From Prado023 sp963697345 (GTDB lineage Bacteria > Actinomycetota > Actinomycetes > S36-B12 > CAIYMF01), in the NCBI GenBank assembly GCA_963697345.1, contig CAVONS010000004.1, positions 124,001 through 188,000 of the forward strand: a DNA stretch of 64,000 bases, written 5' to 3'. Each line of letters opens with the position of its first letter. Position 1 is the first letter of the stretch. Made by a program: the position numbers and the translations under genes. The notes below the pieces were generated by a model. The model was not told the DNA's origin and made no database searches. It saw only the letters and a program-made list of their open reading frames with translations. Of this stretch, positions 54,885-63,934 are shown one piece after another.

Positions 54885-55456
54885 GACGCCAACTCCCCTC
54901 TTCCGTAGGCGACTGGCTGCCAACCTAATCCCGAGCACCGATCGATGCCGCTTCCATCTGGGCGCGCGATAGGCGGCCCCACAGCAGCCGGCCGTCTGCA
55001 CCGTCATGCGCACTGGGCCTCAGGGGAGGGCGGGCCATGGCGGTCCTCGAGCCGTTGAGGCGCCTTCCCCGATGAACCTGGTTCCACCAACCACCGGCGG
55101 AGTCGGGCGGGCATCACGCATGGCCTGCCAGACCGACAGCGGGTTGGTGTTCGGACAGCTGGGTTCTCAAGCGCCGGAAGGCTGCATCGAGCAGTGGGGC
55201 ACGGACGTCGGCCGAGCGACCGTAGGCCTGCACCATAGGGTCGCCAACCGGTGCCCGCCGATGGTGCAGACCGACCGCCCGCGACTGCTCGGCGCAGGTC
55301 AGTCGCCGTTCGTGCGTTGAATCGGGCGCTTGGCCCGACATGCCTACTCGCCTTCCACCGGCCGTAGTGCAGCCGGACAAGCCCCTCGCCGGCAAGGCCC
55401 CCCAATGAGCAAGGCCTGCTGAGGTGACGTGAACCGCGCCGGATTCCGACCAGCGC
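54885..55456. other. 572-bp gap; only motif copy k recognised
   Basis: Open frames are present on both strands but none shows a domain, signal peptide or ribosome site that I trust. Confidence 0.45.
54943..54990 (+). repeat. Dispersed intergenic motif, copy k
   Basis: GATGCCGCTTCCATCTGGGC followed by GCGCGATAGGCGGCCCCACA. Core diverges after GGCGGC. Confidence 0.5.
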
Positions 55457-56950
55457 TCAGGACCACGCGACCCCGCCGACGGTGGTGCCGAAGTAGTCGT
55501 TGGCCTGAGCCTTTCCCTTGATGCCGGGGCTGTCCTGGTGCCACACGGTGGCCGGCCCCGGTGCACCGGCGGAGGTTCCCTGCAGCACCGTGACGCTTCC
55601 ACCGCGTCTGGAGTCCCCGCCCAGCTCGCCGAGAGCCAGCCACAGGTGCGTCCCGCCGCTGAACGGCAGGACGTTGAGCGCGTTCGGCAGGCCCAGGTTG
55701 GGCCACAGGGTGACCTCGGAGCCGAGTCCATTGCTGGTCCCGATCACGATCCCGATCTCATGAGCCGATCCGGACACCGGCGCTACCCCCCCGGGGGCGG
55801 GGTCGGGCCTGAGGACCAGGTCTGCGTAGCCGTCGCCGGTGACATCACCCGACACGGCCGGAGACTCGTACCCGGACCAGATCGTGTCCGTGCCCGGTTG
55901 GCCCGGCGCGGCCAGCGGACCGGGGTGCAGCCCGTCGGGATGCCCGTGAAGCACCGCGACCCCGCCGCGGAACCTACCCAGGGTGAGGTCGTCGTGACCG
56001 TCGGCGTTCACGTCGCCCAGCCACAGCGACGCCACCGCACCCGTCGCCCCGTACTCGCCGAGCCCGAGGTCACGCGAGGCTGACGATACTGAGCGCCCGA
56101 CGCGGTCAACCCAGTCGGGCTGCCCAGCAGCAGGTGGACGCCGCTGTCCCCGACCTGCCCCACCGAGATGGCCAGGTCGTCCCGGCCGTCGCCGTTCACG
56201 TCGCCGGCGGCCATGCACGCGCCCGAAGATGCTCGCAGCGCTGTGGCTGGCTGGCCACGCCCGCGACCCCTGCCCCACGACTGCGCGCCGGCGGACGGTC
56301 AGGCCCGAGGCCGAGCCACGCAGCATGACCACCCGGCCCGCGTTCGACGGCGTCCCGACAGTCCTCCCCGGGCACGCCGACCGCCAGGTCGGCGTACCCG
56401 TCGGCGTCGAAGTCCCCGACGGCCAAGGCTGACCCGAACCGGTCGCCCGCCTCGTTGCCGCCGGGCACCCCCGGCTTGCCCTGGTGCCACACCTGGTCCC
56501 GGGCGGTCAGCCCGGTCGGCGCTGCCGTAGAGCACCTGCACCGCGCCGGCGTCCCTCTTGGTCCCGACGTTCTCCTCGGGGATGCCGATCGCCAGGTCGG
56601 CGTACCCGTCGGCGTCGAAGTCCCCGGAGGCCAGCGACCTCACCGAAGCGGTCGCCCTTCTCCAGCGCGCCCTTCACGCCCTTGCGGCCCTGATGCCACA
56701 ACTGGTCGCGCGCGGTCACCCCCGACGCCGACCCGTACATCACCTGCACCGCCCCCGCGTTCCGCTTGCCCCGCAGGTCCTCCCCGGGGACCCCGACCGC
56801 CAGGTCCGCGTACCCGTCCCCGTCGAAGTCGAACGGCATCGCCACTCGCGGGGCCGCCGAGGCGCTGTCCACTCCCGCCGGTGTCACCACCGGCGTGACC
56901 ACACCACCAACGAGAACCAGACCCATCCCCACCAACAGTCCACGCTTCAT
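55457..56950 (-). CDS. Secreted FG-GAP (integrin-alpha-like) protein 1, several frameshifts
   Basis: The ATG at 56950 begins MKRGLLVGMGLVLVGGVVTP, a Sec signal. Repeated DFDGDGYADLAVGVPGEDL-type FG-GAP blades with Asp/Asn calcium loops follow (also DFDADGYADLAIGIP, DVNGDGRDDLAISVG, DVTGDGYADLVLRP). The end is IKGKAQANDYFGTTVGGVAWS. At least five one-base shifts lie between 56640 and 56060. Corrected, it is a seven-blade beta-propeller of about 490 residues. The blades fit surface adhesion or ligand binding. It is the last of three tandem paralogues on this strand. Confidence 0.78.
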
Positions 56951-57001
56951 GACCCGCCACCCCGTCCCTTGTCGGTCCCGTTGTCCAGTTGACTCTCCAC
57001 G

Positions 57002-58626
57002 CTAGCCCGGACGATCAGGGACCCAGAAGGGCCGAACGACCTGCCTCCGGACGGGGGTCGTCGCGCCATGGCGCAGCCCGCCAGCCGGCGTCGGCGCCAA
57101 CCTCAGGCCCTGCGGCCGTCGCTGACCGCGAGTCAGCCCAGGACTCCCGAAACGATCGCCGCTCTCGGCGCTGCCCTTGATCCCGCGGCTGTCCTGGTCC
57201 CACACGGTGACCCGACCAGCCTTGCCCGTGCCGGTCACCTGCAGCACGCCCACCCTGCCGCCGGGCGCGTCGGTGTCATAGGGCATGCCGATGGCCAGCC
57301 GAGCCAGGCTGGAGCCCCCGCTCAGCGGCAGAGCCTGCAAGTAGTTGACGCGCGATGCCCGGCGACGACTCGACGAACGTGCCCGTGAGGCCGTCCCGGG
57401 ATCCAGGCGATGACTGCCATCGATGGCGCACATCCCGAGCACCAGGTCGACGTGACCGTCGCCGGTCACATCACTGGCCACGGGCGACGCAGACCGCGGC
57501 GTGGGCCAGAAGGTGTCGACGCCCGGTGTGTCGGCGACGGGCAACGGCGCCTCGCGCACCCCGTCGGCGTGTCCGTGGAGCACCACGACCCCGAACTCTG
57601 ACCGCGGCGAGGACTGCGAGAAGCCTGCCGCGAGGTCGTCACGGCCGTCGCCGTCGAAGTCTGCGAGCGACGGCTTCCGAGATCGCTGTACCCGGCGAAC
57701 CCCAGGGCCTCCGGGCTGAAGTACTGGCTCCCACGCGGGACCAGACCAGCCGGGCTGCCCATGATCACGTGTACGCCCGAGCTTGCCTCATCGAGGTTGA
57801 CGGCGTTGGGCTCAGGAAGTCGGCGTCGGACTCGACCACGACGACCAGATCATCGATGCTCGTCACCGTTGACGTCGCCGGTGGCGAGGGTCGCACCGAA
57901 TCCCTCGTCGCGTGCAGGCTGGCTGGGCAAGCCCGTCGCGGCCCTGCTGGAGCATCGGCGCGCCCGCAGACGTCAACCCCGAACCGGACCCGCGAAGCAC
58001 GACAACCACCCCGGCGTCGCGATCCGAGCCAACGTCCTCGCCCGGGACTCCGATAGCCAGATCGGGGAAGCCATCGGAGTCGAAGTCACCGACCGACGAG
58101 CGCGCGTCCGAAGCAGTCGCCGGCCTCATTGTTGCCCGGGCACTCCCGACTTGCCCTGGTGCCAGATCTGGTCACCGGCGGCCGTCAACCCGATCGGCTG
58201 CCGTAGAGCACCTGCACGGCCCCCACGTCGCCTTGCCCCGATGTCCTTCGCGGGGATGCCGATCGCCAGATCCGCGAAGCCGTCGGCGTCGAAGTCCGCG
58301 GAGGCCAGCGGCTTGCCGAAGCTGTCGCCCTTCTCCGGCGCGCCCTTGACGCCCTTGCGGCCCTGATGCCACATCTGGTCCCGGTCCGTGACGCCCGAGG
58401 CCGACCCGTACAGAACCTGTACGGCCCCCGCGTCCCGCTTGCCGCGCAAGATCCTCACCCGGAACCCCGACAGCCAGGTCGGCGTACCCGTCCCCGTCGA
58501 AGTCGAACGGCATCGGCGGCTGCGAGCGGCCGCAGCCGCGCTGTCCACGCCCAGCGGGGTCACCGCCGGCGTGACCACACCACCAACGAGAACCAGACCC
58601 ATTCCAACCGACAGTCCGCGCTTCAT
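57002..58626 (-). CDS. Secreted FG-GAP protein 2, several frameshifts
   Basis: The ATG at 58626 begins MKRGLSVGMGLVLVGGVVTP, the same leader as its neighbours. Recognisable blades include DFDADGFADLAIGIPAKDIG, DFDSDGFPDLAIGVPGEDVG and DVTGDGHVDLVLGM, ending in WDQDSRGIKGSAESGDRFG before an uncertain C-terminus (57002 or 57015). Frames change at about six points. It is about 50 bp upstream of protein 1 and shares its 5' region, indicating tandem duplication. Confidence 0.75.
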
Positions 58627-58845
58627 GATCCGCCACCCCGTCCCATATCCAGTTGACTCCGTCCCCACGCTAGCCGAGACCATCAGCGACCCGGAAGGGC
58701 CCAACGACCCCCCAACCCGGCGGGAGGCCGACGCACGCTGATCTCCCCACTGGACCGTCCCAGACTACGTCCGTGGCTCATGAGCACATGCGTGGTACCC
58801 GATTCGCCCCGGCCACAAACAACACCTCGCTGAGCTGTCCCGTCG

Positions 58846-60456
58846 TCAGTCCTCGTAGGCTCCAGCCGCGCGGTCCGCACCGACCACCCTCCCGAACTCG
58901 TCGCCGGCCGCGGCCGCGCCCTTGATGCCCTTGCTGTCCTGGTGCCAGGCCCGGGCCGAGGCCGTGGCCAGTCCGTCATCCGCACCGGGGATCACCACGA
59001 CCCGGCCGGCGTCCTTGCGGGAGCCGAAGTCCTCCATGGGATCTCCGACCGCCAACCATGCCCGTACACCCCCGGCCAGCGGCAGGATCGCCACCGAGGT
59101 GCCGAACGCATCTCCGCTCTCCGCGGCCCCGGGGATCCCGGTGGTGTCCTGCGTCACCACGGTCCACGTGCCCGACGAGTCCGTTTGCCGAGCCGGCCAG
59201 AACGCCCACAGCCCCACCGAGCTGGTTGACTTGCCCGCAGATGTACCCCGCGGCTCCGACCGCCAGGTCAGCGAACCCGTCTCCGGTCAGGTCGCCCACG
59301 GCCAAAGCATCCCGGCGCTCCAGTTCGCCCGCGTCGCACAGCTGCTGGTCGAGGCTCAAGTGTTGCGCGTCAGCGGCCACGAAACCGTTGGCGCCCGCGT
59401 ACAGGACCGCGATCAGCCCCTCGCGCCCCTGCGGCTCGAACGCATCATCGCCGACGACCAGATCGCTGCGACCGTCGCCGTTGATGTCACCCGAGGCGAT
59501 CGGGCCGAGGACGCCACCCTCGTACGTGAACCCCATGGCAGAGCGGGAGAGGTACTGGTTGCCGTCGATACCCAGGCCCGCTGTCCCACCGAACAGGACA
59601 TGCACAGCCCCCGGGACCTTGTCGCCGGACTCGGAGGGTGCCACGACCGCCAAATCTGAGCGACCGTCAGCATTGAAGTCCCCAATTGCCAGTCGGGCGC
59701 CGAAGCTGCGCCCGAACACCGAGTCGCCTTGGGCGTGGGCCAGACCGGGTGTCATCAGGCTGAACGTCTGAAGGCCAGTCGATGTCAGCCCCGAGGTCCC
59801 GCCGCGCAGGACGACCACCTCACCGCCCACCGCGACGCTGCCCGGCGAACCCGGGAAGCTGGCGAGCGTCACGTTCGGCACCCCGATCACCAGGTCGGCG
59901 TACCCATCGCCGTCGAAGTCGCCGGCGGCAACAGCACGGCCGAACCGAGGAGCCCCATCCGGGGACCCCGGCACCCCGCCCTTGCCCAACCGCCACAACT
60001 GGTCACGAGCCGTCAGGCCGCCCGGCCCTCCATACAGCACCTGCACGACCCCGGCACTCGGCGCTGATCCGACGCCCTCGTGGGGCACCCCGACCGCGAG
60101 GTCGGCGTAGCCATCGCCATCGAAGTCACCGGAGGCCAGCGCCGCACCGAACCGGTCGCCGCGCTCAGCAGCTTCCCTTGATGCCCTTGCGGTTCTGGTG
60201 CCACACCTGGTCACGCGCCGTCGGGCCCGACGCCGACCCGTAGAGGACGTGCACCGCCCCAGCGTCGCGTTTCCCCCCGACGTTCTCGCCTGGCGCGCCC
60301 ACCGCCAGGTCGGCGTACCCGTCACCGTCGAAGTCGAACGGCATCGCCGCTCGAGAGGCCGCCGACGCGGTGTCCACGCCCGATCGGGGTCACCGCTGGC
60401 GTGACCACACCACCGACGAGAACCAGACCCATCCCGACCAACAGCGCACGCTTCAT
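58846..60456 (-). CDS. Secreted FG-GAP protein 3, several frameshifts
   Basis: The ATG at 60456 begins MKRALLVGMGLVLVGGVVTP. Shifts near 60375, 60180 and 59200 separate well-conserved frames. The middle frame holds consecutive blades DFDGDGYADLAVGVPHEGVG, DFDGDGYADLVIGVPNVTL, DFNADGRSDLAVVAP, DINGDGRSDLVVGDD and DLTGDGFADLAVGAAGY. It ends WHQDSKGIKGAAAAGDEFGR. First of the tandem triplet and the least damaged. Surface exposed; ligand unknown. Confidence 0.8.
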
Positions 60457-60986
60457 GACGCCACCCCGTCCCATATCCAGTTGACCCGGTTTCCATGCTA
60501 TTCGGGACGGCTGGGACCTGAAGTGCCGAACGTCCTGCCTCGCGGGGGCGGGTCCGAGGCGCCCGTCGGGAGCCGGCGCAGAACGTGACGTCCGTGAGTG
60601 GACCCCACGCACAGGAGTCCCCGGCTCTGTGGGTCACCAGCCTCTTCTACTGATCCGCATCGGTCTTCGATTCGGGCAGACGCACCCGAGGACTTGATCG
60701 CCCGTAGAGCCGTTCCCTGATCCCGGACTCCCGCCGAACCACCACTGCGCCCTTTCTGGGCGGCGAGCATGCGGGTCCACCGCTCGACTTGGGTAGCCCA
60801 ACAGGCGGCGGTATGCAGCACCAGGTGTTAGACCGGATCGTGCTGAGGGGGGTGAGCACTCTGGTGTAGCCCGTTCAGTGCGTGTCAAGGCTGGGGAGGC
60901 CACTTCCCCTGGGCTTTTCGGTGTATGGCCGGTGCGGCGTCGCTGAGGAGGATGATGGCAGTCGGCAGTCGGCAGTCGGCAGAGGG
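60457..60986. other. 530-bp gap with motif copy l and a heptamer repeat
   Basis: No supported gene. The first 60 bp are the conserved leader shared by the FG-GAP paralogues. Motif copy l is at 60795-60821. GGCAGTC occurs three times in tandem at about 60958-60979, just before the next start. Confidence 0.5.
60795..60821 (+). repeat. Dispersed intergenic motif, copy l
   Basis: AGCCCAACAGGCGGCGGTAT followed by GCAGCACC. GCCCAAC here and GTTAGAC 25 bp on superficially match integron R''/R' boxes, but the spacing is too short for a normal attC. Confidence 0.65.
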
Positions 60987-61526
60987 ATGGATGTGTTCGA
61001 GCACACACGAGAGACAGGGCAGGACGCGGCGCGTGCCTTCGCTGTCGGCCCGGTGGTGGTGGCCTGGCTGATGGCCGTCGGGGTGGACCTGTTGTTCAAC
61101 GCCGGAGTGTTCGCGAACCTGTTCGAGCAGGCCCGTGAACCCAGCCTGTTGGCCGACGAGGAGTTGTTCCGGCGCATCCCGGTCGCCTACTTGGCGCTGC
61201 TCGCCGGCGTCGCTGCCCTGGCCTGGCTGCTCGACCGGCTGACTGCTCGCGGGATGGCGGCGGGCATGATCGTCGGCGCGATCGCTGGTGCGGTCACAGC
61301 GGCCCTGGGTGTGGTCACACTGTGGACGGCTGTGAACCTGACTGGAGCATTCGTGCTAGTGGCGATCATGGTGCAAGTCAGCCAGTTCGCCGCAGCTGGA
61401 GCCGTCCTGGGTGGCTACCAGCAGACCCGGTCCCGGCGCCGGTTCACATGGTTGTGCCTGGCCGTCGTGCTCGTCATCCTGGTCGGCGCCATCGTGACGC
61501 AGAACCTCCTCGGCGGCTTCCAGTAA
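60987..61526 (+). CDS. Four-span membrane protein of unknown function
   Basis: The ATG at 60987 (AGAGGG upstream) gives 179 residues with four hydrophobic spans (VGPVVVAWLMAVGVDLLF; VAYLALLAGVAALAWLL; AAGMIVGAIAGAVTAALGVV; FTWLCLAVVLVILVGAIV). DLLFNAGVFANLF after span one is a recurring pattern in actinobacterial DUF-type membrane proteins. No partner gene. Confidence 0.65.
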   Translation: MDVFEHTRETGQDAARAFAVGPVVVAWLMAVGVDLLFNAGVFANLFEQAREPSLLADEELFRRIPVAYLALLAGVAALAWLLDRLTARGMAAGMIVGAIAGAVTAALGVVTLWTAVNLTGAFVLVAIMVQVSQFAAAGAVLGGYQQTRSRRRFTWLCLAVVLVILVGAIVTQNLLGGFQ

Positions 61527-61635
61527 CTGCCAGCCCTCGGTCGTTCCCTGCGCGAACCTTCACAGGCCGCAAGCATCAACCACTTGGCAGGCACTGTGTG
61601 CAAACCAATCAGGGCCGAGGCGATCCATCTCCGGA

Positions 61636-61662
61636 CTTGTGCGATAGGCGGCGGTATGCAGC
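61636..61662 (+). repeat. Dispersed intergenic motif, copy m
   Basis: TTGTGCGATAGGCGGCGGTA followed by TGCAGC. Core identical to copy l over GGCGGCGGTATGCAGC. Confidence 0.7.
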
Positions 61663-61710
61663 GGGTCGTCGCTTCCCGGATCGTCTGACGGCATTTCGGC
61701 CGCTCGCTCC

Positions 61711-61997
61711 TCAGGCGACCTCGTCAAGGCGGCGGACCTTTGGAACCCCGGCAGCGCGTTCGGCGGCCAGGTCGTAGGCGGTCTGCATCGCCAGCCAGGC
61801 CCGCGCGGTACCGACGCCGGCCTGCTCCAGGCGCACGGCGAGGTTGGGGCTGACCCGGGCGTGGCCGTGCAGAACCCGGCTCAACGTGACCCGGGAGACC
61901 CTAGCCGGGAGGCCGCCTCGGCCACACCCAGGCCGAGGTCGGCCAGCACGTCCTCACGCAGCACCTCACCCGGGTGCACCGGGTTGCGCATCACCAT
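61711..61997 (-). CDS. higA: HigA-type antitoxin 1, frameshifted
   Basis: The ATG at 61997 opens MVMRNPVHPGEVLREDVLAD, the HigA N-terminus. A missing base near 61903 separates it from VSRVTLSRVLHGHARVSPNL and AWLAMQTAYDLAAE, an HTH_3 domain. It follows higB by 13 bp on the same strand. Antitoxin and operon repressor. Confidence 0.8.
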
Positions 61998-62010
61998 CCT
62001 GCTCACCTCC

Positions 62011-62295
62011 TCAGTGGTAGTCCTGATAGTCGACCAGTTCGACATCGCCGTCCACGAACCGGAATGTCATACGCCAGTTGCCGTTGACCCAGATCGACCA
62101 GTGCCCGGCCAGCTCGCCCTTCAGCGGGTGGGTCCGGAACGACGGGATCGCCAGGTCCTCCGGAGTCTGAGCCACGTCCAGCACCGACAGGATGCGCAGC
62201 AACTTCGGCACGTGGTCCGCCTGCACTCCTCGCTTCGACCCCGTGCGGTACAGCCGCTCCAGCCCCTTGTGCCTGAAGCTGACGATCACACGCAT
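62011..62295 (-). CDS. higB: HigB-type toxin 1 (RelE fold)
   Basis: Product of 94 residues, intact: MRVIVSFRHKGLERLYRTGS, then LRILSVLDVAQTPEDLAIPS and VNGNWRMTFRFVDGDVELVD. The last block is the HigB signature. It is a ribosome-dependent mRNA nuclease. Toxin before antitoxin is the normal higBA order. Confidence 0.88.
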   Translation of the reverse strand: MRVIVSFRHKGLERLYRTGSKRGVQADHVPKLLRILSVLDVAQTPEDLAIPSFRTHPLKGELAGHWSIWVNGNWRMTFRFVDGDVELVDYQDYH

Positions 62296-62298
62296 ACC

Positions 62299-62322
62299 GT
62301 AGCGCGTAACGTTACGCGCTAC
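62299..62322 (-). promoter_or_regulatory. Perfect 24-bp operator upstream of higBA 1
   Basis: Half-site GTAGCGCGTAAC mirrored without a spacer, ending 3 bp before the higB ATG. Such position and symmetry fit HigA autorepression. TAACGT within it could double as a -10. Confidence 0.75.
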
Positions 62323-62408
62323 AAGGACCCCGCCCATCTCGCTTCCGTGGTGGGCTGGCCGCAGATGGTTCAGCACTCGGCGCCACGGACCGGATAGGGC
62401 TGGCGTAC

Positions 62409-62436
62409 CCGCGCGACAGGCGGCGGTAGGCAGCGC
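62409..62436 (+). repeat. Dispersed intergenic motif, copy n
   Basis: CCGCGCGACAGGCGGCGGTA followed by GGCAGCGC. Lies between the two higBA modules. Confidence 0.65.
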
Positions 62437-62504
62437 CCCTGACCGGGACGGCACGCGGCACAGCGCCGCAGCGGCGCCTGCCTGCTCCCAGCGTCGGGGC
62501 CTGA

Positions 62505-62533
62505 TCGACAGGCATAACGCGACGCGTTATGCT
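62505..62533 (+). promoter_or_regulatory. Promoter-operator of higBA 2, probable leaderless start
   Basis: TCGACA (62505-62510) and TATGCT (62528-62533) are 17 bp apart. Between and over them lies the dyad GCATAACGCG-A-CGCGTTATGC (62512-62532). The higB GTG at 62540 starts 7 nt after the -10, so the mRNA probably has no leader. Repressor bound to the dyad would block polymerase directly. Confidence 0.7.
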
Positions 62534-62539
62534 GACGGG

Positions 62540-62826
62540 GTGATCAGGTCGTTCGGGAACCCGATGACCGAACGCCTCTGGTCACGCGAACGCACCAAGA
62601 AGCTCGATCCGCGGATCGAACGGACAGCGCTGCGCAAGCTGGTCATGCTGGATGCCGCCGAGACCCTGGGCGACCTGCGGGTCCCGCCCGGCAATCGGCT
62701 CGAAGCCCTCGCGGCGATCGTGCTGGACAGCACAGCATCCGCATCAACCAGCAGTGGCGCATCTGCTTCGTCTGGACACCCGCCGGCCCCGAGAACGTCG
62801 AGATCGTCGACTACCACTACCGAAGG
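62540..62826 (+). CDS. higB: HigB-type toxin 2, frameshifted and lacking a stop before higA
   Basis: GTG at 62540: VIRSFGNPMTERLWSRERTK, then LRKLVMLDAAETLGDLRVPP and PGNRLEAL. A missing G near 62713 shifts the frame. The next frame holds the C-terminal signature GQHSIRINQQWRICFVWTPA and VEIVDYHY. In that frame there is no stop before the higA GTG at 62836, so toxin and antitoxin would be fused. Either a stop was lost or another sequence error exists. Confidence 0.8.
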
Positions 62827-62835
62827 AGACACACA

Positions 62836-63128
62836 GTGGCGACCATCGCACCGATCCATCCCGGCGAGGTCCTCCTGGAGGAGTTCCTCACCCCTCTGGA
62901 GGTCACCCAGCACCACCTGGCGGTCTCCATCGGCGTCCCGCCCGCCGGATCAACGAGATCGTCCACGGCAAGCGTCGCGTCACCGCCGACACCGCCCTGC
63001 GCCTCGCCCGCTACTTCGGCACCACCGACCGGTTCTGGCTCAACCTGCAGACCCGCTACGACCTGGAGATCGAGAAGGACCACCTCGGCGCCACCCTGGA
63101 ACAGATCCACCCCCTTCAGAGCGCCTGA
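62836..63128 (+). CDS. higA: HigA-type antitoxin 2, frameshifted
   Basis: The GTG at 62836 follows AAGGAGA. MATIAPIHPGEVLLEEFLTP opens the XRE-family HigA. A missing C near 62943 breaks it before RRINEIVHGKRRVTADTALR and LARYFGTTDRFWLNLQTRYD, the conserved helix-turn-helix and C-terminal helices. Ends QIHPLQSA at 63128. Confidence 0.82.
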
Positions 63129-63202
63129 GTGCGCCAACCCACCCGAGCGTCTCGCATCGAGATGCCGTGATGGGATGAGGGCCCAGTCACGGGAGGTACG
63201 TC

Positions 63203-63847
63203 ATGCGGGTGACGGTGTTCGGCGCCGCGGGGGGCACAGGCAGGCACGTCGTGGACGAGGCCCGGGCGGCGGGCTACGAAGTGACCGTCCTGGTGCGCGA
63301 CCCCCACAAGCTGGGTGCCGTAGATCCGAACGTCACCGTCGAGGTCGGCGACGCCCGGGATCCGGAGGCGGTCGCCCGTGCCGTCGCCGGGGCGCAGGGT
63401 GTCATCAGCACGATCGGGGGCAGCGGGATGGGTCGCTCGACCGCGATCACCGACGCGATGGCCACGATCGTCGCGGCCCTGCCCGCCGGCACCCGGCTGC
63501 TTGCCGTGAGCACGGTCGGCGCGGGGGACTCGGCCTCGCAGTTCCCGCGCGCTGTCCGGATGACCGTGGGAATGCTGCTCCGCAACGCGATCGCCGATCA
63601 CAACGGCCAGGAGCGCGCGATCATGTCAAGTGATCTCGACTGGACGATCGCCCGTTGCGTGGGCCTTACCGACGGTCCGGCGACCGGGGAGGTCCACGTG
63701 CTGACAGAGGGCAAGGTTGGCGGTTCCCGGATCGCCCGCGCGGACGTGGCGCGCTGGCTGGTCGCGAACCTGGGAGACGCCACGTACTCGCACCAGGCGG
63801 TCTCCCTCGGTGAGGAGGCATGCCGGATGGCCCAGCATTCCCGTTGA
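63203..63847 (+). CDS. NAD(P)-binding atypical short-chain dehydrogenase
   Basis: Product of 214 residues, GGGAGG upstream. The Rossmann loop VFGAAGGTGRHVVDEARAAG and AVSTVGAGDS are typical of the NmrA/BVR-B-like NAD(P)-binding family (flavin reductase or NADPH sensor types). The usual Tyr-x-x-x-Lys is absent, as in that subgroup. Cytoplasmic; substrate unknown. Confidence 0.8.
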   Translation: MRVTVFGAAGGTGRHVVDEARAAGYEVTVLVRDPHKLGAVDPNVTVEVGDARDPEAVARAVAGAQGVISTIGGSGMGRSTAITDAMATIVAALPAGTRLLAVSTVGAGDSASQFPRAVRMTVGMLLRNAIADHNGQERAIMSSDLDWTIARCVGLTDGPATGEVHVLTEGKVGGSRIARADVARWLVANLGDATYSHQAVSLGEEACRMAQHSR

Positions 63848-63906
63848 GGCTCCCCTGTGTGAAGCGGGAGTCACCGCGAGCACCGCGGGCACGGGGACCT
63901 GCCGCT

Positions 63907-63934
63907 CAGCGCCCAATTCGCGGCGATGTGACGC
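63907..63934 (+). repeat. Dispersed intergenic motif, copy o
   Basis: AGCGCCCAATTCGCGGCGAT followed by GTGACGC. Last copy in the window. Confidence 0.65.

Noticed and set aside
60803..60840. GCCCAAC ... GTTAGAC around motif copy l as an integron attC
   Set aside because: Both boxes match the R''/R' consensus, but the interval is only about 25 bp, lacks L boxes, and the other motif copies have no such pair. Treated as coincidence.
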